Positions 1-12,054 of a DNA stretch of 64,000 nt are shown here, in pieces (the stretch's first letter is position 1; the number at the start of each line of letters is the position of its first letter). The notes beneath the pieces were generated by a model. The model ran no database searches. It saw only the letters and a list, made by a program, of their open reading frames with translations, and was not told the origin of the DNA. Made by a program: the position numbers and the translations under genes. This DNA comes from Plantago major (taxonomy: Eukaryota; Streptophyta; Magnoliopsida; Lamiales; Plantaginaceae), in NCBI GenBank assembly GCA_026545765.1, contig CM048840.1:19038765-19102764 (forward strand), read 5' to 3'.

Positions 1-1496
1 ATCCAAAATATTGGGAAAATATTGCAAATGATATAAGTGCGCGTGTGACCTCCGAAGGGTTCCCAATATTACTTACAAGTTACCGCTATCTTCCAATCCA
101 TTTAAAGCCATGTTTTCTCTACCTTGGGACTTTTCCAGAGGATCATAAGATCAGTGTCTCCGAGTTGAAAAGGTTATGGGTGGCCGAAGGATTTCTAAAA
201 CCAAGTGATCGAAATATATTGGAAGACGTTGCATACATCAACATAAAAGATCTTATCGGCAGAAACTTAATATATGTTGATGAGGAAATGCTTGATCATG
301 CAGGAAATGTGCAATACTGCAAGATTCATGATCTATTGAGGGAGTTGTGCTTGACAGAAGCTCAAAAACAGCAGTTTCTTTATGCCACTCGGGTACATAA
401 AAATGATATTTCACAGGGCTTTAGTAACCACCGTCGGTTTGCTCTCCATGGCAATAAGTCTAAGGATGTCGACTACTCACATATTAATGATGAATTGCTG
501 TCGTCTTCATTTATCCGCTCATTCATATGCACATTTCCATTCAAACCAAAGCCATCATTTGTTGTAAAACTGTTGCGGATTTGGAGTCTGGAAGAGAGTT
601 ATCATGATGAAGTTTTATCAGGGCTTCTCAATGCACGATACCTTGACTTTGGACTTGTTCGCAAAAGTCCCAAATTTCCTAGTTCGATATCCCTACTTTG
701 GAATCTGCAGACAATCAAGTCGGGTTATCGAGCTAATACTATTTTACCATGTGAAATGTGGGAGATGTCACAACTTAGGCATGTGAATATCATGATGTTT
801 AGGGTTGATGCTCCTCGTGGTGCGAAAAAGGACTCAAAGGATTTCATTGAATTGAAATACCTCCAAACACTGTCGAGGGTAGTGGATTTCAAGTGTTCGG
901 AGGATGTCCTTGCAAAAATTCCACATGTAAGGCAATTGAAAGTAAGCTATGTGGACAAGACGCTGTTGCCTGAGTATCTTGAAAATCTTGGCCGTCTAGA
1001 GGAACTAGAGTCACTCGCTTGCCATTTTGTGCATGAGTTTCCCAAGGCAGTTACGTCGAAGTTAGAGTTTCCACAGTCCATCAAGAAGATAACTTTAGAA
1101 CTGGATGATTTCAGCTGGGAAGAAATGGGGAAAAAGATCGGATCGTTGCCCAATCTTCAGAAGTTAAAGTTGTATTATTGCTGGAAGTGCTCAACTCAGG
1201 AGGGTGAGGTGTGGATGTTGGATAATCTACAGTTTCGTAAACTTGTATATCTCAAAATTGTCACACGGAAACTCAAGCAATGGGAAGTACTGAGCAATCC
1301 TTTGCCATGCCTTGAGAACCTTGTTCTTGAGCAGATGGATGAACTGGAGGAGGTCCCCTCTGGCATTGGATACATTCCAAAACTTAAATCAATTACTTTG
1401 CGTGGATGCAGCGAGGATGCCATTAAGTCGGTGAAGGACATTCAGGATGAACAAAAGGACATGGGCAACGAGAATATTGTTGTCACCATCGAGTAG
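1..1496 (+). CDS. CC-NLR disease resistance protein, 3' part (cut by window edge)
   Basis: The frame is open from the left edge (first full codon at base 3) to the TAG at 1494-1496, so the apparent GTG start at 45 is not a start: the gene begins outside the window. The N-terminal part seen is the end of the NB-ARC domain: an RNBS-D-like block CFLYLGTFPED, then LWVAEGF, then KIHDLLREL near 330-350, which is the MHD position with I in place of M. About 380 residues of degenerate leucine-rich repeats follow (LWNLQTIKSG, MSQLRHVNI, LPNLQKLKLYY, LPCLENLVLEQ). Plant CNLs of this RPP13/R1-like type act as intracellular immune receptors. No stop or frameshift interrupts the visible part. A 3' UTR probably runs to about 1.8 kb, where a copia element is inserted. 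The effector recognised cannot be inferred. Confidence 0.9.
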   Translation, partial: PKYWENIANDISARVTSEGFPILLTSYRYLPIHLKPCFLYLGTFPEDHKISVSELKRLWVAEGFLKPSDRNILEDVAYINIKDLIGRNLIYVDEEMLDHAGNVQYCKIHDLLRELCLTEAQKQQFLYATRVHKNDISQGFSNHRRFALHGNKSKDVDYSHINDELLSSSFIRSFICTFPFKPKPSFVVKLLRIWSLEESYHDEVLSGLLNARYLDFGLVRKSPKFPSSISLLWNLQTIKSGYRANTILPCEMWEMSQLRHVNIMMFRVDAPRGAKKDSKDFIELKYLQTLSRVVDFKCSEDVLAKIPHVRQLKVSYVDKTLLPEYLENLGRLEELESLACHFVHEFPKAVTSKLEFPQSIKKITLELDDFSWEEMGKKIGSLPNLQKLKLYYCWKCSTQEGEVWMLDNLQFRKLVYLKIVTRKLKQWEVLSNPLPCLENLVLEQMDELEEVPSGIGYIPKLKSITLRGCSEDAIKSVKDIQDEQKDMGNENIVVTIE

Positions 1497-1817
1497 CTGA
1501 AGAACTCATGTGTAGCTTCTTCAGTCATTCCTATCCCCATAATTGTAAGGACATTGATCTCATTTACCCTGTCTCTATCTTTGCCCTGAAAACTTCATTT
1601 CTTTTATCATTTACGAGTCCCGAACAATTCTTTGTAAACATGCAGGTTGGTGTGAGCAGATGAAGCTGTACAGTTATGAGGAATATAATTAAGACTGGGA
1701 GAAGATACAGATCAATGCTGATGATCAGGTGTTTCGAGGTTATGATATCCTCCTGATTTTGCTTTGTGCCTTGAAATTTATGACTCTCCTTTTGCTATGT
1801 AATAATAATAATAGTAT

Positions 1818-2332
1818 TGTAGAGTATAACAAGAACGATCGTCTTCTTCGTTCACACCAACAAACACAACGAACAAATCAATCGACGACAAAGAAATCAA
1901 CGTGAGAATTTACATGGTTCGGCTCAAAATCAAGCTTACATCCACGGAAAAACAATCACAGATTTTTATTGCTTTCAATCGTACACAATACAAGCTTGAA
2001 TCAATTGAATTTGATCAAGAACGAGCTAAAACTGTAAACAGCAACCTATCAGCTATCTCAATGAAATTGGATATAGAAACGGTTACAAAGATTGAAATTG
2101 ATGATGAAATTGTGTTGGGCTAGCTCAGCAAATCAACAGGTGACCAATTTATAGTAGAAGAAGAAACCGCCTTGCAATTGATCAGATTTCCTTCCGTATT
2201 CTGCCTTGCTCTGTTTCCTTCACTTCCGTAATAAAGTAACAGTTTCCAACTGCCAGAAATGATCTCAACCGTTGATGTTCCCAGATTTGATCTCAACCGT
2301 CCAAATCTGTTTTTTGAGCTACAAAACCAACA
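1818..2332 (-). repeat. 3' LTR of the copia element
   Basis: 515 bp, TG...CA, nearly identical to 6576-7088. In element orientation this is the 3' LTR because the coding strand is minus. It has small differences from its partner, such as a 6-bp insertion near 1837 and a TAC ATG versus TAC GTG change near 1912. Confidence 0.93.
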
Positions 2333-2508
2333 ATCTCCACCTTAGCTCAAAGATCTCTGATTTACTTCCCTTTACGGTCCATTTGAAGGTAGAACTCTCA
2401 ACCTTTAGGTTCCCTTAATGACTAGAACATGCCATAGCCTCAGATTACTCATTTATTGCAAGAATTCAAGCTCCTTATATTGATCAAATCTGCACAATAT
2501 CTTAACTT

Positions 2509-5500
2509 TTATGCAGACAAAGGCTTAGTAAATCTGTCTGCTGCATTATGTGATGTATGTATCTTTTCCACCTTAATTGTGCCACTCTCAATGATGTCTC
2601 TGATGAAGTATAGCCTGGCATCAATATGCTTTGTTCTCTCATGGAAATGTTGGTGTTTAGACAGTTGTATTGCACTCTGATTATCACAGAAAACTGTGAC
2701 ACAATCTTTCTTAACTCCCAGCTCCTTTAGCAAACCATTCAACCATATTGCTTCTTTAATGGCTTCTGTAACAGCTATGAACTCTGCCTCTGTAGTTGAT
2801 AAGGCTACAATAGATTGCTATGTGCATTTCCAAGAAATTGCAGTACCAAAGAGAGTGAAAACAAAACCTGTTACTGACTTCCTATTATCAACATTTGATA
2901 CAAAGTCAGCATCCACAAATCCCTGTAGAGGTAAGTCAGTTTGCTGAGTTGTTTGAAACTTCAAACCATGATCCAGTGTTCCCTTTATGTATCTGAATAC
3001 ACCTTTCACCACATTCCAGTGTTCCTGACCAGGATTACTCATATACCTACTAATCATACTCATAGCAAATGACAGATCTGGCCTGCAACAAATCATTGCA
3101 TACATAATGCTCCTTTCAGCACTTGCATAGGGAATGTTACTCATTTTCATCATATCTGACTGAGTAGTAGAACAATAGCTCATAGATACCTTCACTCCTG
3201 GATTTATAGGCACATTTGCAGGCTTAGAAAGATTCATATTAAATCTTGCAAGTACCTTAGTAAGATAACTAGCATGTGATAGTGATAAGCTCCCATCTGC
3301 ATCATATCTTACTATATCCATGCCTAAAATTCTTTTAGCACACCCCAGAACTTTCATTTCAAATTCAGAACTGAGTTTTAGCTTCAAATCACAAATATCT
3401 TTCATAGACTTCCCAGCAATAAGAATGTCATCAACATACAGTAGAAGATATATGCAGTTTTCCTGTGAAACATCTGATAAGTAAATGCAACTATCATACC
3501 TGCTCCTTTGAAACTGTATAGAGCTCATGAAATCATCAAACCTCATATACCATTGGCGTCGACTTTGTTTAAGACCATACAGAGATCTCCTGAGAATGCA
3601 AGCTTTATTTTCTTTATCATCTACATGCACACCATCTGGTATTTTCATATATATAATTTCATCAAGCTTCCCATGTAAAAATGCAGTCTTCACATCCATT
3701 TATTGAAGATGTAGTTTCCACTAGGTAACCAAAGCAAGTAGAATTCTTATTGAAACATGCTTGACAACTGGTGAGAAGATTTTTGTATAATCAACACCCT
3801 CCTTTTGAGTAAAACCTCTGGCAACTAATCTTGCCTTGTATCCGATAGATTCTTGTGCACCAGTCTCATGTTTCTTCTTAAAAATCCATTTACAACCAAC
3901 TAACTTCTGCTTCTTAGGTATCTCAACAACATCCCAGGCGTGATTCTTTTCTAATGATAACAATTCCTCCTGAATTGCAGTAATCCACTTCTCACTTTCA
4001 GGACAACTTACAGCTTCATGATATGTTGCAGGTTCTGAGTAATTGATCTCCTCAGCTACAGAGAGAGCATAAGATATATTATAGGATTTACCTATTCTTC
4101 CATATCCAAGCATGTCAGGAGCAATTCTATTCACTCTTTTAGCTCTATCTTTAGCCAACTGGTATGATGACAGATTTTCAGATGCATATGTCATCTCATC
4201 TGTGATGTGATCAGTTGTTGCATTTGTCTCTTCTGATGACAAATGTTGTTTTCCATCTCCTGTATCAGTTGAAGACTATTCTCTGTGATCATAATTGGTA
4301 GAAATAGCATGATCGTTGCCTAAAGACTCCACCTCAAGCTCTGTACCATGCTAAGGTTTCTTAAATGGCATGATATGTGCATTAAAGATTACATCCCTAC
4401 TAGTGATGCATTTCTTCTGTGTGATACTCCATAATTTGTACCCCTTCACTCCAGGTGTAAAACCAAGAAATACGCACTTAATTGCTCTAGGATCCAGCTT
4501 GTCCTGTTTATTGTGTACTAGTGCTAAGCAACCAAACACCCTAATGTGAGCATATGAAGGTGGTTTTCCTGACCACACTTCCTCAGGAGTTTTATTGTTC
4601 ATAGATGATGATGGAATCCTGTTGATTAAATAGCATGCAGTAGTAGCTGCTTCTCCCCAGAATGTTTTGCTCAATCCTGAGCTAATCAACATGCATCTTA
4701 CTCTTTCTAACACAGTTCTATTGAACCTTTTAGCAACTCCATTTTGTTGTGGAGTTCCAAGAATTGTTCTGTGTCTAACAATCCCCTTCTCTTTACAAAA
4801 CTCATTGAATTCTCCTGATAAGAACTCTAAACCATTGTCAGTCCTCAGGTGTTTGATCTTCCTTCCAACCTGGTTTTCAACCTCAATAGACCATTCCCTG
4901 AATTTCATGAATGTTTCATCCTTAGATCTCAAAATAATGAGCCACACTTTCCTGGAAAAATCATCTATAATAGATAGGAAGTATTTTCCACCATTCAGGG
5001 TTTGTGTGTTGGTTGGACCCCATAAATCTGAGTGTAGATAATCCAGGGGAGCCTTAGTGCAATGTTTAGCTGCATCAAATCCAGTTTTATGAGACTTTCC
5101 CATGATGCAAATCTCATAGAACTGTAGTGTAGTAATCTTATCTCCACACAGCAAATCTTGTTTTGCTAATTCCTTCAGACCTTTTTCACTTAGGTGAGCC
5201 ATCCTAGCATGCCATAGTTGAGAATTATCCATAGTAGCAGCATTAGCAGACATCTGAGTAGCTGTATCACCATTGAGATAGTACAACCCATTCCTCTTAG
5301 TTCCTGTCATTACAGTTTTTCCTGATTTTTCAACAGTAAGCACACCATTCTCTGAATGATACTTATAACCATTCTCATCTAGCATGCCTAAAGAAATCAA
5401 ATTCCTCTTCAACTTAGGAATGTATCTGACATTAGACAAGATCCTCACAACATTATCATGAAGTCTCAGCTTAATATCACCATACCCCTCAATTCTACAT

Positions 5501-5523
5501 GGATAGTCATTCCCCAGTAGCAC
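2509..5523 (-). pseudogene. copia pol (integrase, reverse transcriptase, RNase H) with five in-frame stops
   Basis: One frame runs across the region with stops at 4351-4353, 4276-4278, 3721-3723, 3700-3702 and 2818-2820. Seen in order: GAG-pre-integrase (LWHARMAHLSEKGL), integrase core (LHSDLWGP, then RTDNGLEF), reverse transcriptase (KWIFKKK, LVARGFTQKEGVDY, MDVKTAFLHG, and YVDD within LLLYVDDILIAG), then RNase H ([27 protein letters not shown]). In the integrase the expected catalytic glutamate (GVAERxN in the family) is lysine here (GVAKRFNRT, codon 4729-4731). Most stops fall where CAG, CAA or TGG codons would be expected, so they look like C-to-T or G-to-A changes. No autonomous activity is possible from this copy. 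Confidence 0.9.
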
Positions 5524-6524
5524 AGAACCTTCTTAGCTTTAAAATTCACAAACCAGTCTAAATTTGGACTCATGTGGAAAGAACAGCCAGAATCAAGCAC
5601 CCGACATTGGTTTGAACTAGAATTAGTAACTGAACAAAGCTCAGAAGCAATTAGTACCTCTGCATCCCCATAGGACTGTGCATCTTCTGCAATGTCTGCA
5701 CTGTGTGGTGTTGTATTTGTTTGAACTCTGCCAGCTTTCTTGTCTTTCTTGAATTTGAAGCATTGTTTCTTCAAATGTCCAGGTTTTTTGCAATAGAAAC
5801 ATTTCCTCTTCTCAGCATCATATCCATCTGATTGCTTCTCTTTATCAAGCTTCCTTGTATCTGTGTGATTTACTGGCTTATTCTTGATCTGCAACTTATT
5901 GCTCCACCTTGATCTGATATTCAGACTTTCAGCATTGATGTCATGACCAGTAGAAGGTCTCCTGTTTAAATCCTTGTTTCTCAGAGCAACATCAACATCT
6001 TCATAGGTGAGTTTTGAGCTTTTACTAATCACAAGAGCATCAATGAAATGCTCATATGACTTAGGCAAAGCTCCCAGAACCACTAGTGCTTTATCTTCAT
6101 CTGTAACTGTTATAGGAACACTCTCAAGATCTTGACACATTTTGTTGAATTCATCCAGTTGCTCTGATAGAGATCGATCAGTTATGATCTTGAAGTTAAA
6201 CAGCTTTTTCCTCAAATGAAGCTTGTTTGCAGAAGTTTTAGAATGATACATCTCTTCCAGCTTCCCCCATATATCCTTTGCAGTCTTGATCTTGACAACT
6301 TCTCTCAGGATTTTATCTCCCAGAGACAATATGATTGTGCTACGAGCTCTTCCCATGATCAATGCATTTTCCTTCGCATCAACATCATCAGAGAATCCTT
6401 TTTCTCCAAGCAGTGCAGCATCCAATCCCTGATGAACAAGCAATGCCTCCATTTTTGCTTCCTACAAACCGAAATCGGTTTTCTCCGTAAACTTCTCTAC
6501 ATCAAACTTTGTAGAAGACGCCAT
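5466..6524 (-). pseudogene. copia gag and start of protease, nonsense-mutated
   Basis: The natural start is probably the ATG at 6524-6522 (MASSTKFDVEKF). The frame is broken by TAG at 6464-6462, where copia Gag proteins have a conserved tryptophan; the open part restarts at 6452. It contains a UBN2-type Gag region (LGALPKSYEHFIDAL), a CCHC zinc knuckle (CFYCKKPGHLKKQC) and, near the end, the aspartic protease motif LDSGCSFHM. Around 5515 the reading shifts by one base relative to the downstream pol frame, consistent with a single-base loss. Copia elements usually encode one Gag-Pol polyprotein, so both changes are disabling. Confidence 0.88.
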
Positions 6525-6575
6525 TGATGATCGAACACAAGAAGAGATCCGAATTTTCCCACAGACGACGCCACT

Positions 6576-7088
6576 TGTAGAGTATAACAAGAACCTTCTT
6601 CGTTCACACCAACAAACACAACGAACAAATCAATCAAACAACAAAGAAATCAACGCGAGAATTTACGTGGTTCGGCTCAAAATCAAGCCTACATCCACGG
6701 GAAAACAATCACAGATTTTTATTGCTTTCAATCGTACACAATACAAGCTTGAATCAATCGAATTTGATCAAGAACGAGCTAAAACTGTAAACAACAACCT
6801 ATCAGCTATCTCAATGAAATTGGATATAGAAACGGTTACAAAGATTTAAATTGATGATGAAATTGTGTTGGGCTAGCTCAGCAAATCAACTGGTGATGAC
6901 CAATTTATAGTAGAAGAAGAAACCGCCTTGCAATTTGATCAGATTTCCTTCCGTATTCTGCCTTGCTCTGTTTCCTTCACTTCCGTTATAAACTAACGGT
7001 TTCCAACTACCAGAAATGATCTCAACCGCTGATGTTCCCAAATTTGATCTCAACCGTCCAAATCTGTTTTTGAGCTACAAAACCAACA
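6576..7088 (-). repeat. 5' LTR of the copia element
   Basis: 513 bp, paired with 1818-2332. It should carry the element's promoter. It is followed inward by the primer-binding-site-like tract at about 6557-6573 and outward by the target duplication AGTAT at 7089-7093. Confidence 0.93.
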
Positions 7089-7093
7089 AGTAT

Positions 7094-9400
7094 TGAAATG
7101 GTGAAACACTGATCAATTGTGCTATTGAAATCAAATAATGTGAAAAGGTAAAGTATCATACTTGTTATAACTCTTTGAGATCAGTTATCTTTGTGCTTCA
7201 ATGATGTTCATTGTTGAAGAAAGAAGAATAATCATTTGGCGGTCAGTTGAATTGTTTTAGGAATAAATAAAGTAGATTATGATCGTAAGTTGTAACATCT
7301 TAAAAATTCGTATTTTCAAATTTAAGTGAATTAGTATGTTTTAGAGCGTTAGAGAGGATTTGTAAAGTGTTATTGGTCTTGTAACTTGTAACCTCATCTA
7401 GTCGCTCTAAAGTCCACGCCCTTTCTTAATCTACAGTTCTTTTCCTAAACCTAGTTAATTAAGAAAATATGTAATGCACGTTGAGATGGAGAAGCCGCAC
7501 GTAAGTGTTTGTTATCGCACGCAAATTTGTTATCGCGTTTAAATTTCCTGCACAGATGAAAATTACACGTTAGCAGGCCGTATCCCCAATACCCGGAAGC
7601 TGACGTGTAATCTGATTTTGCTAGTTTGCTACAATCTCTAATTAATGACTCTAACTACATTAAATGTTACACTAACAATGGTTAATTAACTGTAATTAGT
7701 CAGATTGTTACACATAATTTATTTCTTATTCTTTTATAAATCATGCTAAAATATTGATTAATTTTCTAAATAATATGAAAATAATATCACAAATCACAAT
7801 TAGCGTATAGTATTGGTAGTTGGTACTAACTAAAAAGAAGAAAACTTAATTAAGATAAGATGTCACTGCCATGACAAGTCATCTTAAAGATCAACCAATC
7901 AACTCTAATCGCCGGCTGAATAAAATAAAATAAATTAGAATAATTAGCCGGTCTTCCATATGGGTTAACATCTGCATTTTCACATAAATTGAAACAAATT
8001 GCTATACAAAATTAAATTAAATAAGAATAATAAGTTATGATATTATTCCCAGCTCATCCAATTGTGACGTTTTCTTCATCTGGAGTGCTGGACTACTCGT
8101 GTATGATTGACAAAAACAAAATAAATTATCTATTTCTTTTGTTTATCAAGAAGAAAACTATGTTACGAACCAATTGACAAAAGAAGTAACAAGACTTTTG
8201 GCACTTTAACTCTTGAAGATTTACTTTGTAGGTCTTTTCTACCGTTAGGCAGGGCGAAGGCCTGACAAGAGACATCACACATGGACAATTTAATTTTTTA
8301 AAATTTTTTATTCTCATTAAATGTAAAAAGACTAAAATGTCCAATAAATAATAAAAGAAAATAAATTACAATATATTTATGATGGGCCGGGCCATTGCAA
8401 CCGGGATCCCACGACCAGGCCCGGTCCGATATTTAAGCTCTGGTAGGCCCGACCAACCCGGCCCAAAATTTAACCGCGGCCCGGAATTTAAGCCCGGCAC
8501 GTGAGTCAGCAGGACTATCCCCAACCCACACATGTGTGAGCCCTTTTTACTAAAAAAAAAAATAGTAATGCAGTCAGTAGGATTCGAACACGTGACCACA
8601 TGGTCATAGAATGAAACACTAACCAATTGAAGAATCAACTCAACTTGTTTATTCGTTGCCACAACATAAAAATATATGTGGCGAGATAGACAAAAAGATA
8701 GATAATATATGAAATTTCACCTTAAGTGTGTGTATAATATTAGGTGCGTACGTATTTCATGTTAATCTAAAAATTTTAATAATAGTTTACTTCATCTGAA
8801 TTACACAATATGTTTAATTAAAGTTGGTTGACGCATATATTGGATTTTAAAGATAATGACTTTATTTTACCACATTTGTTCTTATGTTGTTGTGTAATTG
8901 TAAAATTAATATTTAATCACATAAAAATAATTTAATTAAAATTATAAATTATTTTTGACGGATTATTAAAATACGCTACTTACTAAGTTTATCATTTTCT
9001 TAGCACGTCAACGTATCAAAATCAAACCGCAACCACACATGTACTTGAAAATAAGGACCAGTATTATAATTATAACCGAAACGCGTTACATAAGTTTTCG
9101 TATTTAGCTCGAATTCCATTTAGTAGCAGTACATTTGAATTGGGTGTGTAAAATCCATGAAGTAAACTAAATCTTGTGAATACTCACTAAAGAAAATAAG
9201 TACTATAGTGTCGAGTTTAATGTCAAATACATTTTTCGGCCAAATTCAATTCAGGTTCAATAAACTCAACTTGATATTAATACCAAAGTCCAAACACATT
9301 GTATTGGCAAATTTCAGTACATTATGCTACTTGATAAATCAATCCAATCATTATTGGGTAAGCCCAAAATTATGAGTCAAATAAGTTGAGGCTGGCCCAA
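7094..9400. other. intergenic spacer, no gene recognised
   Basis: AT-rich sequence after the copia insertion. Bases 7094-7300 continue the flank interrupted at 1817. A GC-rich patch at about 8378-8500 has repeated GGCCCGG/CCGGGCC motifs and stands out sharply from its surroundings; it is probably a decayed repeat. Short open frames at 8126-8344 and 8366-8662 (minus) show no recognisable domain and are not called as genes. Confidence 0.5.
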
Positions 9401-9419
9401 TCCATTAAAATGTGTCCAT

Positions 9420-10625
9420 ACATACATCGACCGTTTGACTTTGACCCAATCGAGATCCAATCCAAATGTGAATTCACTACGATTGGTCAAGCTAATAAGA
9501 AGCACTTTAGTAGCGGTTTCACCGAAGAGATCCCTTAATAGCAAATCCCTTACTCCTTAGTAGCAATTTCACCGAAGGGATACCTCGGAAGTAAGTATCT
9601 ACTCACTTGGAGGATAAATCCATACATCTCGGACCAGCCCAATTCATGGACTAACACCAGCTTCTAGGTCCAATTTGCCCTGGTCCATCTAACTTCTTAA
9701 AAGCCCGACCTACCTCTCCTAGCGAGGGTCCAGCTCCATTGGCCCAACAATTCACACGGTTAAATTTCGAGTAAGAAGGAGACTAGAGGTGGTTGAGAGA
9801 AGGAAGGAAGTGGAAGGAAGAAGTCTTTTGAAGACGTTGGAATCTGTTAGCCTAACGTCCACGTTCTGAGATCCTCGCCTATAAGAGGGGAACGAGACAT
9901 TGGAAGAAACCCATCGCTTGAACACTGGAACTGACTAAGAGCTATTCTTTCGAAAACCCTAGCTACAAGAAATTCTTTGCATAAAGCTTCATTTGGTTTG
10001 AGGGAAAATTGGGGAAAAGAAAAAAAATTGGGGAAAATAAGATTTTCCTGGAAAATGTGAGGGAAAAACAACTTTCCTTATTTAGTGGAGATATACATGT
10101 TTGATATAGATTTTCATAAATTTTTCAGGATTTCCTCAGAACTAACAAATGGTGGAAAATAATATTTTCCCCTATTTTTTTTCTTATTCCTCAAACCAAA
10201 TGAAGCATAAACATCCATTCGAAGGTTACAGCTCCACCACCGATCATCTTACTCCGTCCATCACCGATCATCCAAATCCTTCCACCACCTCTCCTACTCG
10301 AGCTTCAGAGCTCATCTTTCACATTCCACCGAAGGTCAACCAACCAACTCACGGAAGGCAAACCTTCCACCGGAACGTGGCTGAACTCAGCCAACCATAT
10401 ACAATCGAAAGGATAAGTTACTCCTGCTCCTCTACGTTTTCTCTTTTCCTTACTATCTTTCCAACATATTCACTGACTTGAGTGTCGTAATCCCTTCAGT
10501 CGGCACCACACCGGTGTCACCTTGAAACCTCACGCTTCTAGGTTTGCTACTGTTGCCTTGCAGGTCGCTAGTGCCCCCAATTCTAACCTTAATTTTGATT
10601 GTAGATTTCTGAGCGTCTACACACA
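9420..10625. mobile_element. probable solo LTR or LTR remnant (Ty3/gypsy-like), interrupted by a MITE
   Basis: The region is less AT-rich than its flanks and has an LTR-like layout. A TATA-like CCTATAAGAGG lies at about 9879. Near 10474-10500 a TGACTTGAGTGTCG-type motif, common in U5 of Athila/Tat-type LTRs, is followed by a motif-rich stretch ending at TGAGCGTCTACACA. No coding domain remains and I could not find a target duplication, so the ends are approximate and the class is an inference. Confidence 0.35.
9986..10206. mobile_element. MITE, 221 bp, nested in the LTR-like remnant
   Basis: Inverted termini GCTTCATTTGGTTTGAGG (9986) and CCTCAAACCAAATGAAGC (ending 10206) are perfect complements over 18 bp. 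Direct flanks ATAAA occur on both sides (9981-9985 and 10207-10211). The interior is A/T-rich with no coding capacity. The superfamily is uncertain; the central TAA of the flank would also suit a PIF/Harbinger element. Confidence 0.8.
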
Positions 10626-12050
10626 TGGAATATCACTGATTTTCTTTTTGAAATTTAAAATCGTATGAATTTAAAATATTTGAAACTTAATGGTATCCAT
10701 GTTTATCCATAAATTACCGTCTAACAAGTTTTTAGAGTTATACTCCTCTACACTTGCACTAATTAATTACGCAAGACTCCTATTCATCACACTCACACTC
10801 AATACACCCATTTCATTTCACTCACTTATTATTCTCCACTTGCTCTGAAAATCCGTGCTATCAAGTATGAAAATTCATGCTCTCAAGATTGATCAATAGT
10901 TGATGTTGTTAGGAATATATCGATAGAAGATAAATAAAGATGAGAATAAATAATCAAAATGTTGATATTAACATTACACATTTGAACCTCAATGGATCGT
11001 TGATGATGTAGTTGGATCAATTAATATTGTTGAAATCGTTCGAGCAAATAGGGTTCTCCTCCCGGTTGCACAACAAATAAGATTTTATCCGTTGAACTGA
11101 TATCTGTACAAACGGGTGAAGAAAAAGTCTATCATCATCCGATCCAGTATGGACGGATCGAATTGCGAATCAACCCGTGCTGATCTGGATAATCCGCGAT
11201 CTGCTAAATTTATAAAAGACAATGTTTTGCAAAATTAATTATTAATGAAAAATATCTAAACGATAACAACGAAGAATGTCACCGGTTCGAATATTTAAAA
11301 TACACATTAAATGTTAACTTCGTGAGTCTAAGATACCAAATTATGCAACTAGCAACGTGGCATACCTAATTACAAGTGTATATAGATACAATTAAATAAA
11401 ACTCCAATAGTCCATTACTGAAGGTGATAGAAAAACGTAGGCTTGCCCAATTAAAGCCTTAATTGTAATTTTACAGCTATTCTAATCAATACGATAATAG
11501 TCCAATATTAGACACAAATCTTCCATGGGCAAGTTGTGGAGTACCTTGCTCATGGGAATACTAACCATGGATCGAACCTCGCTTGTGTCATGTTTTTTCA
11601 ATTAAATTTTGGAACAATTAAATAATAATAAAAATAGCAATAATAATAATAAAATAAATAAATAATAAATTCGTGAAATATAAAAAAAAGTATTTTTTTA
11701 ATTTTTTTAGGGGTAAATTTGGCATTTTGTTTAATATTTGTATTTTTTATATTTAATATTTATAAGGCGAAAGGGCGATCGCCTTGTCGCCAAAAGGAGA
11801 TAGGGCGATCGCCTTGTCGCCTAAGGCGATTTGATATAGACCGTTAGATGAAAGATCCAATGGTATATGATCAATTGCCTTGTTGTCAGGCAGGGCACTA
11901 TGCAGTACTCGTGTTTTCATTTTATTTGGGATTTAAGACTTTCGTGGCATGCGTCTGTTATATCTAAAGACTCCAGTAGTACTACTAGAATACAACCGCT
12001 AAAACATCAAAAACTAAATGATGACCACACAAAGCATTCCCATGGCCTTC
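10626..12050. other. intergenic spacer with a duplicated GGCGATCGCC motif
   Basis: No gene recognised. At about 11766-11826 the 18-bp string GGCGATCGCCTTGTCGCC occurs twice, about 35 bp apart. It is followed by CTAAGGCGA and lies in otherwise strongly AT-rich DNA. Its origin is unknown. Confidence 0.45.
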
Positions 12051-12054
12051 ATCA

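Larger units (their letters stand above)
1818..7088 (-). mobile_element. Ty1/copia LTR retrotransposon, full length, coding region dead
   Basis: Two near-identical long terminal repeats (1818-2332 and 6576-7088) begin TG and end CA. They flank about 4.2 kb that reads gag, protease, integrase, reverse transcriptase and RNase H on the minus strand, which is the copia order. The 5-bp target duplication AGTAT is present on both sides (1813-1817 and 7089-7093). By eye the two LTRs differ by roughly 17 substitutions and a few small indels in about 513 bp, a young to moderately old insertion. A primer-binding-site-like tract TGGCGTCGTCTGTGGG (rc) lies just inside the right LTR and does not look like the usual initiator-methionine site. 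A purine-rich tract lies inside the left LTR. The coding region has several stops and a frameshift, so the copy is non-autonomous. Confidence 0.95.

Noticed and set aside
45..47. GTG as a start codon for the first NLR frame
   Set aside because: The frame is open to the window edge and the sequence before it (PKYWENIANDISARV) is normal NB-ARC, so the gene begins outside the window.
10149..10481. 110-codon plus-strand open frame
   Set aside because: It starts inside a MITE and runs into LTR-like sequence. Composition is Pro/Ser/Thr-rich with no domain; it is a chance frame.
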